Shown here: one piece after another, positions 24,674 to 34,639 of the stretch
Layout: every line of letters starts with the position of its first letter
Numbering within the stretch: position 1 is the first letter of the stretch
Source of the DNA: Phorcus lineatus
Taxonomy: Eukaryota > Mollusca > Gastropoda > Trochida > Trochidae
Assembly (NCBI GenBank): GCA_921293015.1
Contig: OV121093.1
Location: forward strand, 29,274,622 to 29,338,621
Length of the DNA stretch: 64,000 bases
Reading direction: 5' to 3'
The notes under the pieces: generated by a model
Database searches by the model: none
The model's input: the letters and a program-made list of their open reading frames with translations, nothing else
What the model was told of the DNA's origin: nothing
Program-made: the position numbers and the translations under genes

Positions 24674-24937
24674 TGCTACATCAGCATATTTATCTCCACC
24701 CAGCTCCTTCTTTTACCCTGATATCCTTCTCCATAAACACTCATATCGCTTACGACTGGTTACTCGTGGTTATTCATAGCCTACATTGACATTTGTTTAG
24801 TCTCATCCGAGTGGGGCTGCTATTGCTGAGGGCGAGTCATTTAATGGCTTGCTATATTTAGCGATTCGAGCGTTTTAGACCAAAGGATATCAGGGTATAT
24901 GATGGAGCTAGGTGGAGACAAATACGCTGATGTAGCA
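24674..24937. mobile_element. MITE-like element with terminal inverted repeats of about 55 bp
   Basis: The left end TGCTACATCAGCATATTTAT, continuing CTCCACCCAGCTCC and TACCCTGATATCC, is mirrored at the right end (GGATATCAGGGTATATGATG, GAGCTAGGTGGAGACAAATA, CGCTGATGTAGCA). The arms carry a few mismatches. Total length is about 264 bp with no coding capacity. No clear target-site duplication could be found, so the superfamily is undetermined. Confidence 0.7.
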
Positions 24938-24945
24938 TGATGAAA

Positions 24946-25078
24946 TATCGTTGTGTGGTTGTTTTTTTTAAATGAGTCTCGTATGATATCCTTGTGTGAT
25001 TGTTTTATTGAAATTAGTCTTCTATAAATATCATTGTGTGATTGTGTTTTTGCAAAGAGTCTCGTATAATATCCTTGT
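24946..25078 (+). repeat. 41-42-bp tandem repeat, about 3.2 copies
   Basis: Units begin TATCGTTGTG, TATCCTTGTG, TATCATTGTG and TATCCTTGTG at 24946, 24987, 25029 and 25070. Each contains GTG..ATTGT and AGTCT. It starts right beside the MITE. Confidence 0.8.
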
Positions 25079-25157
25079 GATAAAAATCAAATAAATCTTA
25101 TGATTAATATATAGTGGCAATGTTAATACGAACCATACAATTGTTACATTCGTTTCT

Positions 25158-25640
25158 GAATGCCTCTCTTTCTGTCTATGTCTCTTGCTCTGTGTCTGGT
25201 CATGTTGCTCTGTCTCTTTGCCTATGTCTGTCTCTCTGTTTATGTCTCTTTGCCTATGTCTGTCTCTCTTATTATGTCTCTTGCTCTGTGTCTGTATCCA
25301 TGTTGCTCTGTCTCTCTGCCTGTGTCTGTCTCTCTTTTTATGTCTCTTGCTCTGTGTCTGTCTCCATGTTGCTCTCTCGCTTTGCCTATGTCTGTCCCTC
25401 TGTTTATGTCTTTTGCTCTGTGTCTGTCTCCATGTTGCTCTGTCTCTTTGCCTATGTCTGTCTCTCTGTTTATGTCTCTTTGCCTATGTCTGTCTCTCTT
25501 ATTATGTCTCTTGCTCTGTGTCTGTATCCATGTTGCTCTGTCTCTTTGCCTATGTCTGTCTCTCTGTTTATTCTCTTGCTCTGTTTCCGTCTCCATGTTG
25601 CTCTGTCTCTTTGCCTATGTCTGTCTCTCTGTTTATGTCT
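25158..25640 (+). repeat. CT-rich minisatellite, 66-bp unit with 98-bp variants
   Basis: CATGTTGCTCT landmarks occur at 25201, 25299, 25365, 25431, 25529 and 25594, giving spacings 98-66-66-98-65. The 98-bp units carry an extra half-unit (TATGTCTCTTTGCCTATGTC). Because the 66-bp period is a multiple of three, several frames stay open on both strands and give long Ser/Leu/Cys-rich or Arg/Glu-rich translations. These are repeat artefacts. Confidence 0.9.
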
Positions 25641-25844
25641 CAAGTCCTTACATAAGTTACCATTATTATCAATATTCAATTACTAATGTTCTTTGAGATA
25701 TGTGATATCGTTTACACGTCCTATTTTCGTCCGGTATATATTTTCCAATAACACATTAACATGAAACAAGTTTTGTTGTTTAACACTTGAAAGCGCATCA
25801 TTACCATATACCTGCCTGTTTCAAGACATTTAAACAGAGTGTTC

Positions 25845-26823
25845 TCATGTTATTTATTATTTTTAACTTCATTGTTTGTGTTGAGGCTAAAGCATCATCT
25901 GCTGTTTTTTACTCAATGTCTCTTGTGATGGGTATTTGAAGACAACGAAATGTGAAACATTACTCCAGTGTGCTTTAGCCTGTGTTTCTCTATCCGGCTG
26001 TAGTATCGTGGATGTAAAGTCAGGGGATCTGTATGCAACACAAGGGGGAAGTCTTAAAGATACAGTTCAATTGGACAGCTTCCTAAATCTAGATGGAACG
26101 TCCTCGCCCAATACCAAGGGAGATCGGAATAGTTTCGCACTTGAGACAATCCAGAGAAATCTGAATTCAACAATACAGTCCATCATTTTTGTAAGTCTGG
26201 TATCCGAGGACAGGTGCTTGAGACCGGCTCAAAACCTTTTACTTTGTGAAACCCCTGCACGCACTTCGATTATAAATCAAGTGCAGGTATATTTCACTGA
26301 CTCTCACAAGATATATCGTCACCCTTTTGACTCGAAAGAAAACAAGAAAATTTTTTACACAACTGATAAATCTTCAACACTTAAATCACTAGATCTTGAT
26401 AATGGCATTCCCTTTTGGACACGCTTTAAAGAGAGTCATTTTGAAATCATGTATGCTAAACTTCCCATGAAGACCGTGATGAAAGTACGCCAAATCATAT
26501 CTAGTTCAATGGTTTCTCTCAGCGTCGGGACATTTGAGGACTTAAGGATACATGCCTGGATATCCAAGAGAGAGAGATGGTGCATACTTGGATCACAGAC
26601 AGTAACTTGAAGAAAGATAGACAACGTTGTTCCGTCATGGAGGGAGTGAAAGAAAACATTCCACTCGATACAGATTTATCAGTCCTACTGGTTCATAAGC
26701 ATTGGGCAAATGAGCAAGGCCATTAAAAGAAAACAGGTCGGGAAAGATTGTCAATCAGGAAAAGAAATAGACTTGGAATATGGATCTATCTCAACATCGC
26801 CAGCAGTTTTTACAATTGTATAA
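25845..26823 (+). pseudogene. Family 1 copy 2: decayed PAN/propeller gene
   Basis: Collinear with the intact gene at 10858-12012, including about 110 bases of 5' flank and about 90 of 3' flank. Lesions seen: the start codon is changed (GTGTTCTCATG where the gene has ATGTTCTCATT); a short deletion breaks the frame before the Cys cluster; about 160 bases corresponding to 11231-11390 are lost, so the first propeller strand (VYWS) is gone; and a frame break with stop lies near 26608. The Cys cluster itself (KCETLLQCALACVSLSGCS) and the end TCAACATCGCCAGCAGTTTT are still clear. A 224-codon open piece remains (25936-26610), but it has no ATG at its start and no signal peptide. Confidence 0.85.
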
Positions 26824-27160
26824 ACAGTAATGAATGACATCAGACACACATTACATGGACCATTGTTAGTCTATATCAGTGGCAAAGTCACACAGACAAA
26901 TAGGTTAATAAACTGTTTCACAAAAACATTTCATCAGTGGGAAAAGTAGCATTCTATTGTATCAGTTTACATATAGTTCGGATATTATCTTTGCTATCTG
27001 TAATTAAGTTTCAACATTCGGCTGAAACGGTCTAATTACTCTTGCTAAAACGATTATTTTCAAGCCAGTCAGTTAGATCAAATGGCTATCATCTATGTGA
27101 TGTTGTTATGTTTTATGCTGGAACTTTATATCTAAACAAAAGGAGAGAATCCCACTACTA

Positions 27161-27292
27161 TAACTCGGGATAAAATGAATAATAACTCGGGATATAACGA
27201 ATAATAACTCGGGATATAACGAATAATAACTCGGGATATAACGAATAATAACTCGGGATATAACGAATAATAACTCGGGATATAACGAATAA
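27161..27292 (+). repeat. 22-bp tandem repeat, six copies
   Basis: Six units of TAACTCGGGATATAACGAAT plus AA, starting at 27161, 27183, 27205, 27227, 27249 and 27271. The last five are identical by eye and the first differs at a few sites, which indicates recent expansion. Confidence 0.95.
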
Positions 27293-27933
27293 TGGTTAAA
27301 AATCAATAGATAGCAAGTGTTTAATTTGCTTGGGTAAATATCATTTCAAACTCTCATAAGTTGTAAAAAAGACATAACATTGCTGACTGGGTTTTAATCT
27401 TTATCTTATTGTGAAAATTTTAAATCTTGAATTGATGTCTTAATGAAATTGTTTCAGACAATAGCAACATGATCAAAAAAATCTCAGTTTGCCTTCACCT
27501 GAATGTTGATGATATATAATCACAAGATTTCAATACCAACATATTATCTCAGCTCATGCATGGTACCGTTATGAAATAAAAGTATGAAGTATATTGAGAA
27601 CATACGAAATGCATACCACCCAGTTATTATTACAGCAATCTCGTACAGTACCTTTTGTTAATAGTTTTAGCTTTCACCAACACATAGTTTTGTTATGGCT
27701 ATTCCCTCTCCTAAATAAAAGTAGATTATTATAGACCCCAGATCTTAAATGTCACACCCATTTAGATCTTGAAAAATGAAATCACACCAAACATTTCATG
27801 AGGATAAAATAGTTCAAACTTTATCTATTTGTTATTAAAAAGAAACGAGCAGTATTAGTTAGCCTAAAATGAGAAAGAAGTTAGGCAATTAGCAATACAA
27901 TAATTCATGTTTCAGTTTTGGCATGCATGAAAT

Positions 27934-28418
27934 GGGAAATTGGATTTAAAATATAACATTTTTGGTATGTGACAACTCAGTGACGTTCATAAATTGACAG
28001 CGGAGAAATACAAAATACGATACCTCAAAAAATGGAAACCAGTTGAGCGACACTTTCATGTGTGCAGAGCTATTGTTTACATTCCATGTATGGCAAATGT
28101 TTTCGTATTTCAAGCAGTCTGCTTTGTTGTTTTCATTATTGTTGCATTCCATTCTAACGAAAAAATATTATTTCATTGCATGAATAAGAAACTTCGTAAA
28201 GGAAATTTGAGGATAAAACGCCTGCACTAGTACTTTTTATTGGACCCCCTCTTGTGAAGTCAGGTTTATATTTCAAGATGAGTTTGAATTATTTAATTTC
28301 GAAATGACACCGTATGATATTTCGGATGGGCTTGGAATTGCAGGGAAAAGGTTGTTGAATTTCAGAAGAGAAAACGGGTTTATTACAACAGCAGTCATTT
28401 TTCTGGGGGATCATAAAT
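27934..28418 (+). repeat. Tandem duplication of about 485 bp, copy 1
   Basis: Shares with the next block GACGTTCATAAATTGACAGC, AATGGAAACCAGTTG, TTCATGTGTGCAGAGCT, GTTGCATTCCATTCTAACG, ATTATTTCATTGCATGAATA, GAGGATAAAACGCCT and TTCTGGGGGATCATAAAT. The open frames in the two copies differ in frame-changing ways, so coding is unlikely. Confidence 0.85.
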
Positions 28419-28848
28419 AGGAAATTAGATTAAAAATATAACATTTTTCGGTATGTGACAAATCAGCGACGTTCATAAATTGACAGCGCAGGCTAATACA
28501 AAAAATGGAAACCAGTTGCGTGACAATTTCATGTGTGCAGAGCTCTTTATTACATTCAATGTATTGCAAATGTTCTCGTGCTTCGATGTTTTCATTATTG
28601 TTGCATTCCATTCTAACGAAAAAATATTATTTCATTGCATGAATAGGAACCTTAAAAAAGCAAATTTGAGGATAAAACGCCTACACTAGTACTCTTTATT
28701 GGACCCCCTTTTATGTAGTTTTTTTTCCGGGTTTATATTTCAAGATGTGTTTGAATCATTTAATTTGGAAATTAAATTTTGGATGGGTTTGGAATTGCGG
28801 GGAAAAGGTTACTACAACAGCAGTGAGGTTTCTGGGGGATCATAAATT
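28419..28848 (+). repeat. Tandem duplication of about 430 bp, copy 2
   Basis: Second copy of the preceding block, with deletions (for example the ATACGATACCTC segment is missing). Both copies end in TCTGGGGGATCATAAAT. Confidence 0.85.
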
Positions 28849-30699
28849 CATTTAAGTTTGACATTTCAAAAGGTTTTAATCGTTATTCATTTTGAACTTG
28901 ATATCAAGATCTAAACTAAAACGAATTTCAAGTAATGTGAAGACAACATCATACCAATAAAGCTTCCTCGGAGAACATTATTTTATTCCCAATCCCATCG
29001 ATGATCCCAACAACATCATCCTAGTCTTGTCAACATTAGTCTCTGATAATTTTTAGAATGATAATTTTCTGATAGCTGTTAGAGAAAAAGAGACAAACCG
29101 GTTTTATTATGGAAACTCGATTTTCAATTAACGACCCACACGAATTATGATTTAAAACAGTCTGGCATTGGCACAATTTATTTCTTGCGGGGAACGTTGT
29201 TGATAATAAGGGACTAATAATTGCATTACTTTCAAGAACAATTCCTGGTTTCTGAAATCCTGGATGGAAGCATATTTAGCATACACGAGGAGGAAAAGCA
29301 TTCCAATCTATATTTGTTTTAAATCAAAACATAGGGAGGTTCACTGAGATGTGATTGGAAAGTGAACACATCTTTAAATATCTTTCTTTGTAAATATTCT
29401 TAGACAATCTAAGGTTGTTTATTTATACTTCAATGTAAATGATTAAAAATTGTGCAGAATATTATCGAATAGAAGCAGAGTTTATCAAAGCAAAACACCA
29501 AATGATCCAATAACCAAGTAGACAGTCACTAGCTCCTCTAACGGTTCCAATACCATACTGGTATATAGGTTATTTTCAACCAACAACGCAAGCAGATGTG
29601 AACTTATAAGTATCAAAAGCTACGAATAACTTTCATATAATCTAAGATAATTATTTTTTGTCACATGTTCTATCAACACATTTCCTTAAGAATTTAATTC
29701 AAAATAATAATTTCCATGTTCTTACGTTTTTATTCACCAACCTATCTTATTGTGACAGCAAGAAACTTAGATTTATATCCAATTCTGCGATTAAGCTGTT
29801 AGAGAAAAAGCATGAAAAGACAATCAACACGAGGAGTTATTTTACTGTTGAAAATACACTGGTCGGTTTATTCAACGGTTTTATGTAATTTTCTAAAAGT
29901 TGACGCTACATCCAAGTCAACTACACGGAATCATCTAGAGATTATAGACTTTCTACATCCAGAGCAATGTAGCATATAAGAAAGATCTTGAAACACGAAT
30001 ATTTTTTTATAATAACTTTTTTTAAATTCTATGTTCCAATAGTATTGCATGTATTCTCCCATTAACTTTCACCTATGAATATGTAAGAAAAAGAAAGCAG
30101 AAGACCGTGTTGGAACAATAAAGATGTTAATGTTAACATGCGAATGTGATTTGATAGATGAAGAAAAATCCATTTCGAACGTCCTTAAGTGGAATTACGA
30201 ATCTTTCATATTTGTTTTTTAAAAAATTTTCTTATATTTCTTTTTTTTATTACATCAACAAATACAGGATATTTCATTTATATATACACAATTTCAATAT
30301 AAGCACACAGAAACATGGGTACAGACAAACTGCATATCAAATGATTGACAAAAGAGTAGAGATTTTATAAAACGTCGGGTCTATACGTTTTTATACATTC
30401 CTTGAAGTTGCAATGTATCTTAATTAAAGGGATATTTCATACCGAGCAGAATTTCATGAATTCAGAATACTTGCATCGTGAGAGACAAATGTATTTGTCA
30501 ATTTCGTAAACAATCTTTAAATCTTGTTTTATGAAATTGAAATGCGGTAAAGTTCTTTTCTTCGATCACAAGTAACTACTTTAACCTGTTATTTGTCACT
30601 ATATTGAAAACATAGGTATAAGAACAAAATTTTGATTAAATTAAGCAATATGTAGAGTTGGACATATGTGAAAAGAGTGAAAAATCATTTCTCAATAAC
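28849..30699. other. Stretch without a recognisable gene
   Basis: AT-rich sequence with short open frames and no motif that could be named. Confidence 0.45.
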
Positions 30700-31318
30700 A
30701 AACTCTTACAAATTGTCCGATCATATAACTAACTGGAGTTCTGATATATTTGATATTTCATGTAAAGATTTTACCAATTTTGCTATATGGCAGTGAAGTA
30801 TGGCGGGTTCCACGCAGCACCCAGTGTCATAAATATGAATAATACATTTTGTAAACTTGTTCTGCTGCTTCCGAGGAATTCTGTAAATACATTTCAGCCT
30901 GTTGAACTTGGTAATAAATATGTATTGATTATCAAATATTGGACAAGAATGATTTCCCACAAACCAAAAACATACTAGTATCAATATAGACTTGCAGAGA
31001 AAGGTCGCCTATGTTTGGCATTGAAAGTCTCCTAAGCCGCTATGGCTTTGGATATGTTTGGTTTTACCATTGTTAATGATTGAATACGGTAGGCGATTTG
31101 GTCTCAAGCACAGTGATCGCCTGTGTCCTCTCTGCATTATTCCTACTGTTGAAGATGAATTCCACTTTTGTCTTCAGTATACATTTTATAGTGACTTAAG
31201 ACAAAAACCAATCCCCGAATACCATCATAATTTTCCAAGTGATGGGAAGTTATTCCAGTTGTTCATATCACAGAATGTAGTTATAATCAACAATCTTGCT
31301 AAGTTATTGGCGCAATAA
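30700..31318 (+). pseudogene. Non-LTR retrotransposon remnant: RT end and C-terminal Cys motif
   Basis: Around 30733-30803 a frame reads DIFDISCKILPILLYGSEVW, the typical end of a LINE reverse transcriptase core. Next comes a thumb-like piece in other frames (NNTFCKLVLLLPRNSVNTF, LIIKYWTRMI). Last is a C-terminal block (31058-31318) with LCPLCIIPTVEDEFHFCLQY, the CPxC..E.EFHF motif common in animal LINEs. Frame breaks and a short length relative to a full element (the middle of the C-terminal region is deleted) show that it is dead. It is a different LINE group from the fragment at 5259-6090. Confidence 0.8.
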
Positions 31319-32681
31319 ATGTGTGCATTGCATGCTTTGTCAAACGGGAATGAACCTCGCTCTCATTTTACAGACACATGTCACAAAGTAACATAATGTA
31401 AAATGATTTATAAGTAGTTGAATCTAGACTCAATAACTATTGATTCAAACTTGTAATACATTTTGGACCAAATGACGTTATGGACACATGACACTGGAAA
31501 CAGTTCTTCTGCTTAGCCTTTTGACACTTCATACGAGATGCTTCTCAGTCCTAGATTGGAAATGACAAGTTGAAAAGAACTCCATAATACTCACTGATAC
31601 TTTTATTCAAAACAACTGGTACACTATTTTGGGCTCAGTGAGGTATCTGAGTTGACAGAATAGAGTTATTCCCCTTTTGGTGTTGTAAAAAATCGGAATC
31701 AATCTAAATGAAATTGATGAAGTAATATTCTTTTTATTTTGGTTAACTTATATTGATAACGTGTTTGAATTTGTTGTGAGCTTTTTATAATAAAACATTG
31801 ATTTCATTTGAAATCAAGACCACTAATTGTTTTGATATGTCAATCAATTAATTTGCTTTAAAAATATTTGTCAACTTTTCACATCTCCATTATAATCCTT
31901 TTTAACTTTTGACAATAACAAAAACCAAAGAAAAAATCCTGCAAACAATGTTGCAGCTAATGTTTTTCCTACTACTCAATGTGTATTTATCATTTTGATC
32001 ATAAACTTACAAGCAATGCAGAAAGTATCTAGCAAGTGCTATTTTCTAGCCAAATGTAACTTGTGTTGTGGAGATAAATCTAAATTCTACATTATAACAT
32101 AACAATATTTATAATTATGTTAATGTACCTTCATGATTTTTAAAATTTGTATCTTTTTTCAATGATATTGTGCATAAATATTTGCAAATATGTGTATTTT
32201 AAAAAAATCTTTTAATTATTATATATATGCACTTGACAAATAACAATATTGATATATTCTTTTCTACCTGTAAATAATACAAACCACTTAACTATTGATG
32301 CATATATTCCTCTTTACTTGAATGGTTACATAAAAAATACTGACTTTCCAATAAAATTTGAAATGTTGTTTTACGTCAGTTTTTTTAAATTTTAATACTG
32401 AAAAAGAATCTAACTTGAAAAATGATGCAAGTAGATATAAACTAGTACTGATTTGACTTTGAACTAGAAACTGTTTGATCGGGCATAAAATGTGAACAAA
32501 TAAAAGTATTCGTGAAATTATGCTAGAGTATGGTACATACAGTTGTTTGTCCATAAAACACCGAACATTCAATATTCAATCGAAGAACATTGGTGTCAAA
32601 GTGTTAATTTACACATGGATAGAGATCACATTAAGTGTCATTCATCTTGCACAAGAGACCAATCCTGAACTCAATATCGTG
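31319..32681. other. Stretch without a recognisable gene
   Basis: Very AT-rich. No supported feature. Confidence 0.45.
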
Positions 32682-32812
32682 TATGTTACAGTTAATATGT
32701 ATAATCAGGGAATATGTATAATCCCTGAAAATTTCAGTGATTATGTATATTCCCTGATTCACTCAGTGAGATACCAACACATTCCCTGATTATACATATT
32801 AACTGTAACATA
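32682..32812. repeat. Near-perfect inverted repeat (36-bp arms) at the Tc1 end
   Basis: 32682-32717 (TATGTTACAGTTAATATGTA then TAATCAGGGAATATGT) is the reverse complement of 32777-32812 with one mismatch. The spacer holds a second short palindrome, AATCCCTGAAAATTTCAGTG. The right arm overlaps the 3' end of the decayed Tc1 element. A related sequence is at about 9068-9140. Confidence 0.85.
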
Positions 32813-33857
32813 TGACCTCCATTGGCAATCATACAGGCCATAACCCGTTGACGCATTGATGACGTCAGGGGTGATCCTTTGTCATTCATGTTGGAGACAT
32901 CGTTCCAGTTCTTGAACTGTCATAGGCGGCACCTGTAGTCTTCTTACTTGTCTTTTCAGGTGGTCTCACATGTGCTCAATCGGATTCATGTCGGAAGAGC
33001 ATGCTGGCCATGGTAAAACAACAATATTAGCACTGTGCAAGAAGTCGTTTGTCGGTTTGGCGGTGTGAGGACGTGCATTGTCATGCTGGAAAACGATGCC
33101 TCTTTGGTGTTGGTGGATGAATGGAACGGCGACTGGTTGTAAAACTTTATCCATGTATCTCCGAGAATTCATGTTAACAAGAACAACGACAAGCCTGGTC
33201 TTCGTATCCCCGCAGACTCCGAAAGCCAAACCATCATGCTACAACCTCTTAATACTTGCACTTTCTGAACGCAATTGGGCGCCTAACGTTCGCCAACTCG
33301 CCTGTACACCCGATCTCGGCCATCATTTCTGTCTAGGCAAAACCGACTCTCATCAGTAAACACCACACGTGCTCAATCACGCCTCTGCCACCGTGGAACC
33401 CGCCTGGCCCACATCAGTCGACTGCGTTGCTTTTGAAGGGTGAGAAGTACTCCACGATAGGGTCGACGTGCTCATATGCTATATTGCTGTAGTCTATGGT
33501 ACACAGTGTGTCGACTGATACGATGACCTAACGACGTAGCAGCCGTTGACGTCGCCGTAACCAAACGGATTCTCAGGTGGATAGTCCGTATGTGTCGGTC
33601 TTCTGCGGGGGTTGTGACGCGTGGTCAACCGCTCCTAGGCCTCTCCGATGTACTGCCTGTCTGCCTTAACCGTTGCATAAAATTTCACATCAGTTGCTGT
33701 AGTGCAATGGCGGTGTTCGTCGCTCCGTGTTCTGACATTCCGACAACTCTTTCTCTTTCAAACGTGGCATACTTTTGGGGTTTTTCTTACTACAGTAACC
33801 CTAACGCTTCGCTTTTTTACAGTTTATGTGTGCACATGTAATTGGTGTTTCATGAGA
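32765..33857 (-). mobile_element. Decayed Tc1/mariner transposon
   Basis: On the minus strand from an ATG at 33770 (MPRLKEKELSE), pieces of a Tc1-type transposase can be read across several frame breaks. They include the first catalytic Asp in VFTDESRFCL, the second in VFQHDNARPHTA and a third region PWPACSSDMNPIEHM. In the last, the spacing to the usual DD34E Glu is plausible. The C-terminal end IANGGH lies near 32820. Possible terminal repeats are seen at both sides (TTACAGTTAATATGT..ATGTGTTGGT near 32770-32805, and TTACAGTTTATGTGT..CATGTAATTGGT near 33818-33850). No intact transposase frame remains. Confidence 0.85.
32966..33229 (-). pseudogene. Tc1-type transposase fragment (DDE core)
   Basis: The longest open piece of the decayed transposase, about 87 codons. 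It holds RRYMDKVLQPVAVPFI, HDNARPHTA and WPACSSDMNPIEH, all standard Tc1 landmarks. Its own start is not a real start codon context; it is a fragment of the longer broken gene at 32800-33770. Confidence 0.85.
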
Positions 33858-34639
33858 TTAAGTAATTTTTCGATCTCAAGCAACGTTTGTGGGATTCGTA
33901 TTTTTTTCGATCAGTTTTTGTTGCCGCAAATAATGGGTCTACATGTATGTCAAATAGCTCAGTATGAATCATTTGTAAATTTCTAATTTTAGAAGATATT
34001 TTTGTATTTTCATTGGTGTATACTTTCTTTTGATCACTAGTTTATATGATGCTGTGAATACTCCGTAAATACTTATTTATAATACCTGAATATATATTCT
34101 ATATGAAAATGATATTGTTTTTTTGAATGTTTCACCCAAAAAAGTAAATCTTAAAGTACAAAAAAATAGATGCATGTTAAAAACTTGACAATGACGTTTG
34201 CAAAAAAATCTAAATGTTTTGATAGGCAAATGTTTTGAAGATGCTAGGTTTATTTCATCGAGTGACATGGGTACATGGACAATTCACTAGGGTCATAATT
34301 TCACACGATGGAATTAACCTAATATTTGAAAAACGTTTACTGCAACGTTGCAAAGTAACTCATGTTATATCGTCACTGTAGCTTGAAAGATTAAAAACTC
34401 CCAATATTAAATATATGAAAGAAGAGTTATTCCTTTACAGTAACACGTTTTGCAAGTATTGCTTTACAGGGATTGGTTTACTTGTCTCTGATTCAAATTC
34501 ACGTTTCCTTTTTATCAGACTTAGCAGCCGTACGACTCAACCTTACTTTAATGAGTTGATGAAATTCTTAATAAATACAATATACATTCAATCGCAGAAT
34601 ATTTGAATGCCTTGACGTGAACAATATTGTTTATTGGTT
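33858..34639. other. Stretch without a recognisable gene
   Basis: AT-rich sequence between the Tc1 remnant and family 2 unit B. Nothing supported. Confidence 0.45.

Noticed and set aside
25114..25696. Long Ser/Leu/Cys-rich open frames over the CT array, and Arg/Glu-rich ones on the other strand
   Set aside because: The 66-bp repeat period is a multiple of three, so frames stay open by arithmetic. Starts are not ATG.
27994..28689. Open frames of 66-78 codons in the tandem 0.48-kb duplication
   Set aside because: The two copies have indels that change frame between them, so no conserved protein.
33078..33986. Plus-strand open frames of 82-94 codons
   Set aside because: Antisense shadows of the minus-strand Tc1 transposase remnant and its flank.
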